DNA of 33,149 nucleotides from Bacteroidota bacterium. GTDB lineage: Bacteria > Bacteroidota > Bacteroidia > Chitinophagales > Chitinophagaceae. This document shows, one piece after another, positions 32,620-33,149 of the stretch. The stretch lies in contig JABDCE010000029.1 of the NCBI GenBank assembly GCA_013288285.1, forward strand, positions 1-33,149. The letters are read 5' to 3'. The stretch's first letter is position 1; the number at the start of each line of letters is the position of its first letter. The position numbers were made by a program, and so were the translations under genes. Below the pieces are notes generated by a model. That model saw nothing but the letters and a program-made list of their open reading frames with translations. It was not told the DNA's origin and did no database searches.

Positions 32620-32976
32620 CTATAAGATGCCTGGCCTGATGTAGCCGGCATGGTGCGTGAGAAACTCAACCGAATTGTAGGGCCCGCCCTTTTCAGTGGA
32701 AAGGAACAACGACCCATAATCTGCTACGAAAGCCACGAAAGCCTTACTCGCTACATGTTCATCAAACGCAGCCTTGTCTTTATAAATTTCGAAGAAAACC
32801 ACCGTGTCGCCATAAGGCGTCGGCAGGCTGGCTTGGCTCATATTCGGTGTATGCACCAGGTAGGCCAGGGTGCCGGCCTGTGTCTCTTCTACAGTTGCTG
32901 CAAGTTGTTTAAGGGCATCAAGTACCTTGGTCTTGTTGCCGGGCAGTATGGTCCATATTGAAATGAGTGGATACAT
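32620..32976 (-). CDS. ABM-family protein (putative quinol monooxygenase, YgiN-like)
   Basis: 118-residue antibiotic-biosynthesis-monooxygenase-type ferredoxin-like domain: YPLISIWTILPGNKTKVLDALKQLAATVEETQAGTLAYLVHTPN followed by DTVVFFEIYKDKAAFDEHVASKAF, the pattern of YgiN-type quinol monooxygenases and related small dimeric enzymes. These act without cofactors on quinol-like substrates. It is the first gene of a close run with the 149-aa protein, MerC-like protein and tyrosinase, which makes a role on phenol/quinone intermediates plausible. TACTTTG at 33011-33017 (minus strand) is a weak promoter -7 candidate. A small palindrome CCGTA-TATT-TACGG lies at 33041-33054. Confidence 0.78.
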   Translation of the reverse strand: MYPLISIWTILPGNKTKVLDALKQLAATVEETQAGTLAYLVHTPNMSQASLPTPYGDTVVFFEIYKDKAAFDEHVASKAFVAFVADYGSLFLSTEKGGPYNSVEFLTHHAGYIRPGIL

Positions 32977-33040
32977 AATTTTGTTAAATTTTTGTTTAAA
33001 TGTGAGCCCACAAAGTATCTACAATCCATACCATTTACCC

Positions 33041-33054
33041 CCGTATATTTACGG
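33041..33054. promoter_or_regulatory. Palindromic site upstream of the tyrosinase cluster
   Basis: CCGTATATTTACGG has 5-bp arms (CCGTA/TACGG) around TATT and lies about 65 bp before the ABM start, between it and a possible divergent gene at 33112. Its place in a divergent intergenic region would suit an operator, but arms this short can arise by chance. Confidence 0.25.
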
Positions 33055-33111
33055 TATTTTATTATTTATTCTTATTCATTCGTTAATAACTTCGAAGCAA
33101 ACATTATTTAC

Positions 33112-33149
33112 ATGCATCGTGTCGCCAGTTTATTAACAGACAATCTCTC
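33112..33149 (+). CDS. Possible start of a divergent gene, cut by the window edge
   Basis: An open frame from ATG at 33112 runs to the edge, reading MHRVASLLTDNL. It faces away from the tyrosinase cluster with 135 bp between, and TAACTTCG (33087-33094) is a near match to the promoter -7 element 18 bp before it. The first residues are compatible with the opening strand of DJ-1/GlxA-like regulators, but 12 residues cannot support a family call. Confidence 0.3.
   Translation, partial: MHRVASLLTDNL

Noticed and set aside
1-33149. CRISPR array, tRNA or rRNA genes, prophage
   Set aside because: No regularly spaced repeats, cloverleaf-like sequences, rRNA-like stretches or phage genes were seen on reading either strand.

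Overview
The window reads as chromosome from a Bacteroidota bacterium, most likely near Chitinophagaceae/Sphingobacteriales. Evidence: Bacteroidota-type -7 promoter elements (TANNTTTG) upstream of purC, purF and lspA; no purine-rich ribosome binding sites; the Bacteroidota form of PurF (N-terminus MSDGIKHECG); a Bacteroidota-type glutaminyl cyclase; an Omp28-like lipoprotein; a TamB-like giant; and a PorE-like OmpA protein. I see no rRNA, tRNA, CRISPR array or intact insertion sequence.

Layout. 1-4.65 kb: an NlpC/P60 peptidase, an AsmA-like membrane-anchored protein and, on the other strand, a secreted prolyl oligopeptidase. 4.8-11.1 kb: a 1.6 kb-residue-class TamB-like protein, tail to tail with a GT-C type membrane glycosyltransferase. 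11.15-13.76 kb (minus): purF and a LysE-type exporter. 13.9-17.0 kb (plus): a tight purC-hutU-ispF run (purine synthesis, histidine degradation, isoprenoid synthesis). 17.0-21.6 kb (minus): a small lipoprotein, acetyl-CoA synthetase, a LolC/E-like permease and rbfA. 21.7-27.0 kb (plus): envelope genes, namely an Omp28-like lipoprotein, glutaminyl cyclase, lspA, zapA and a four-domain PorE-like protein. 27.16-32.98 kb (minus): an accessory-looking cluster of quinol monooxygenase-like protein, unknown 149-aa protein, Cys-rich MerC-like membrane protein, tyrosinase, DJ-1/PfpI protein and c-type heme lipoprotein. The last bases may hold the start of a divergent gene.

Most genes to 27 kb are core housekeeping or envelope genes. 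The accessory tyrosinase cluster is the best candidate for an undescribed system: four genes lie within 17-47 bp of each other, and the contents suggest copper handling (MerC-like protein), phenol oxidation (tyrosinase), quinone/quinol processing (ABM protein) and a possible exported electron carrier (heme lipoprotein). This is inference from families and neighbourhood.

The second notable item is a 184-bp, non-coding, almost completely self-complementary element at 22672-22855, whose terminal 17 bp recurs exactly at 21150-21166, touching the rbfA stop codon. Several genes also have unusual starts: TamB and the glycosyltransferase have no ATG/GTG ahead of their first membrane segment, lspA and the LolC/E-like gene appear to use TTG, and the purF promoter sits almost on its ATG. 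Intergenic stretches are all under 300 bp; the longest (28564-28853) holds only an inverted repeat.
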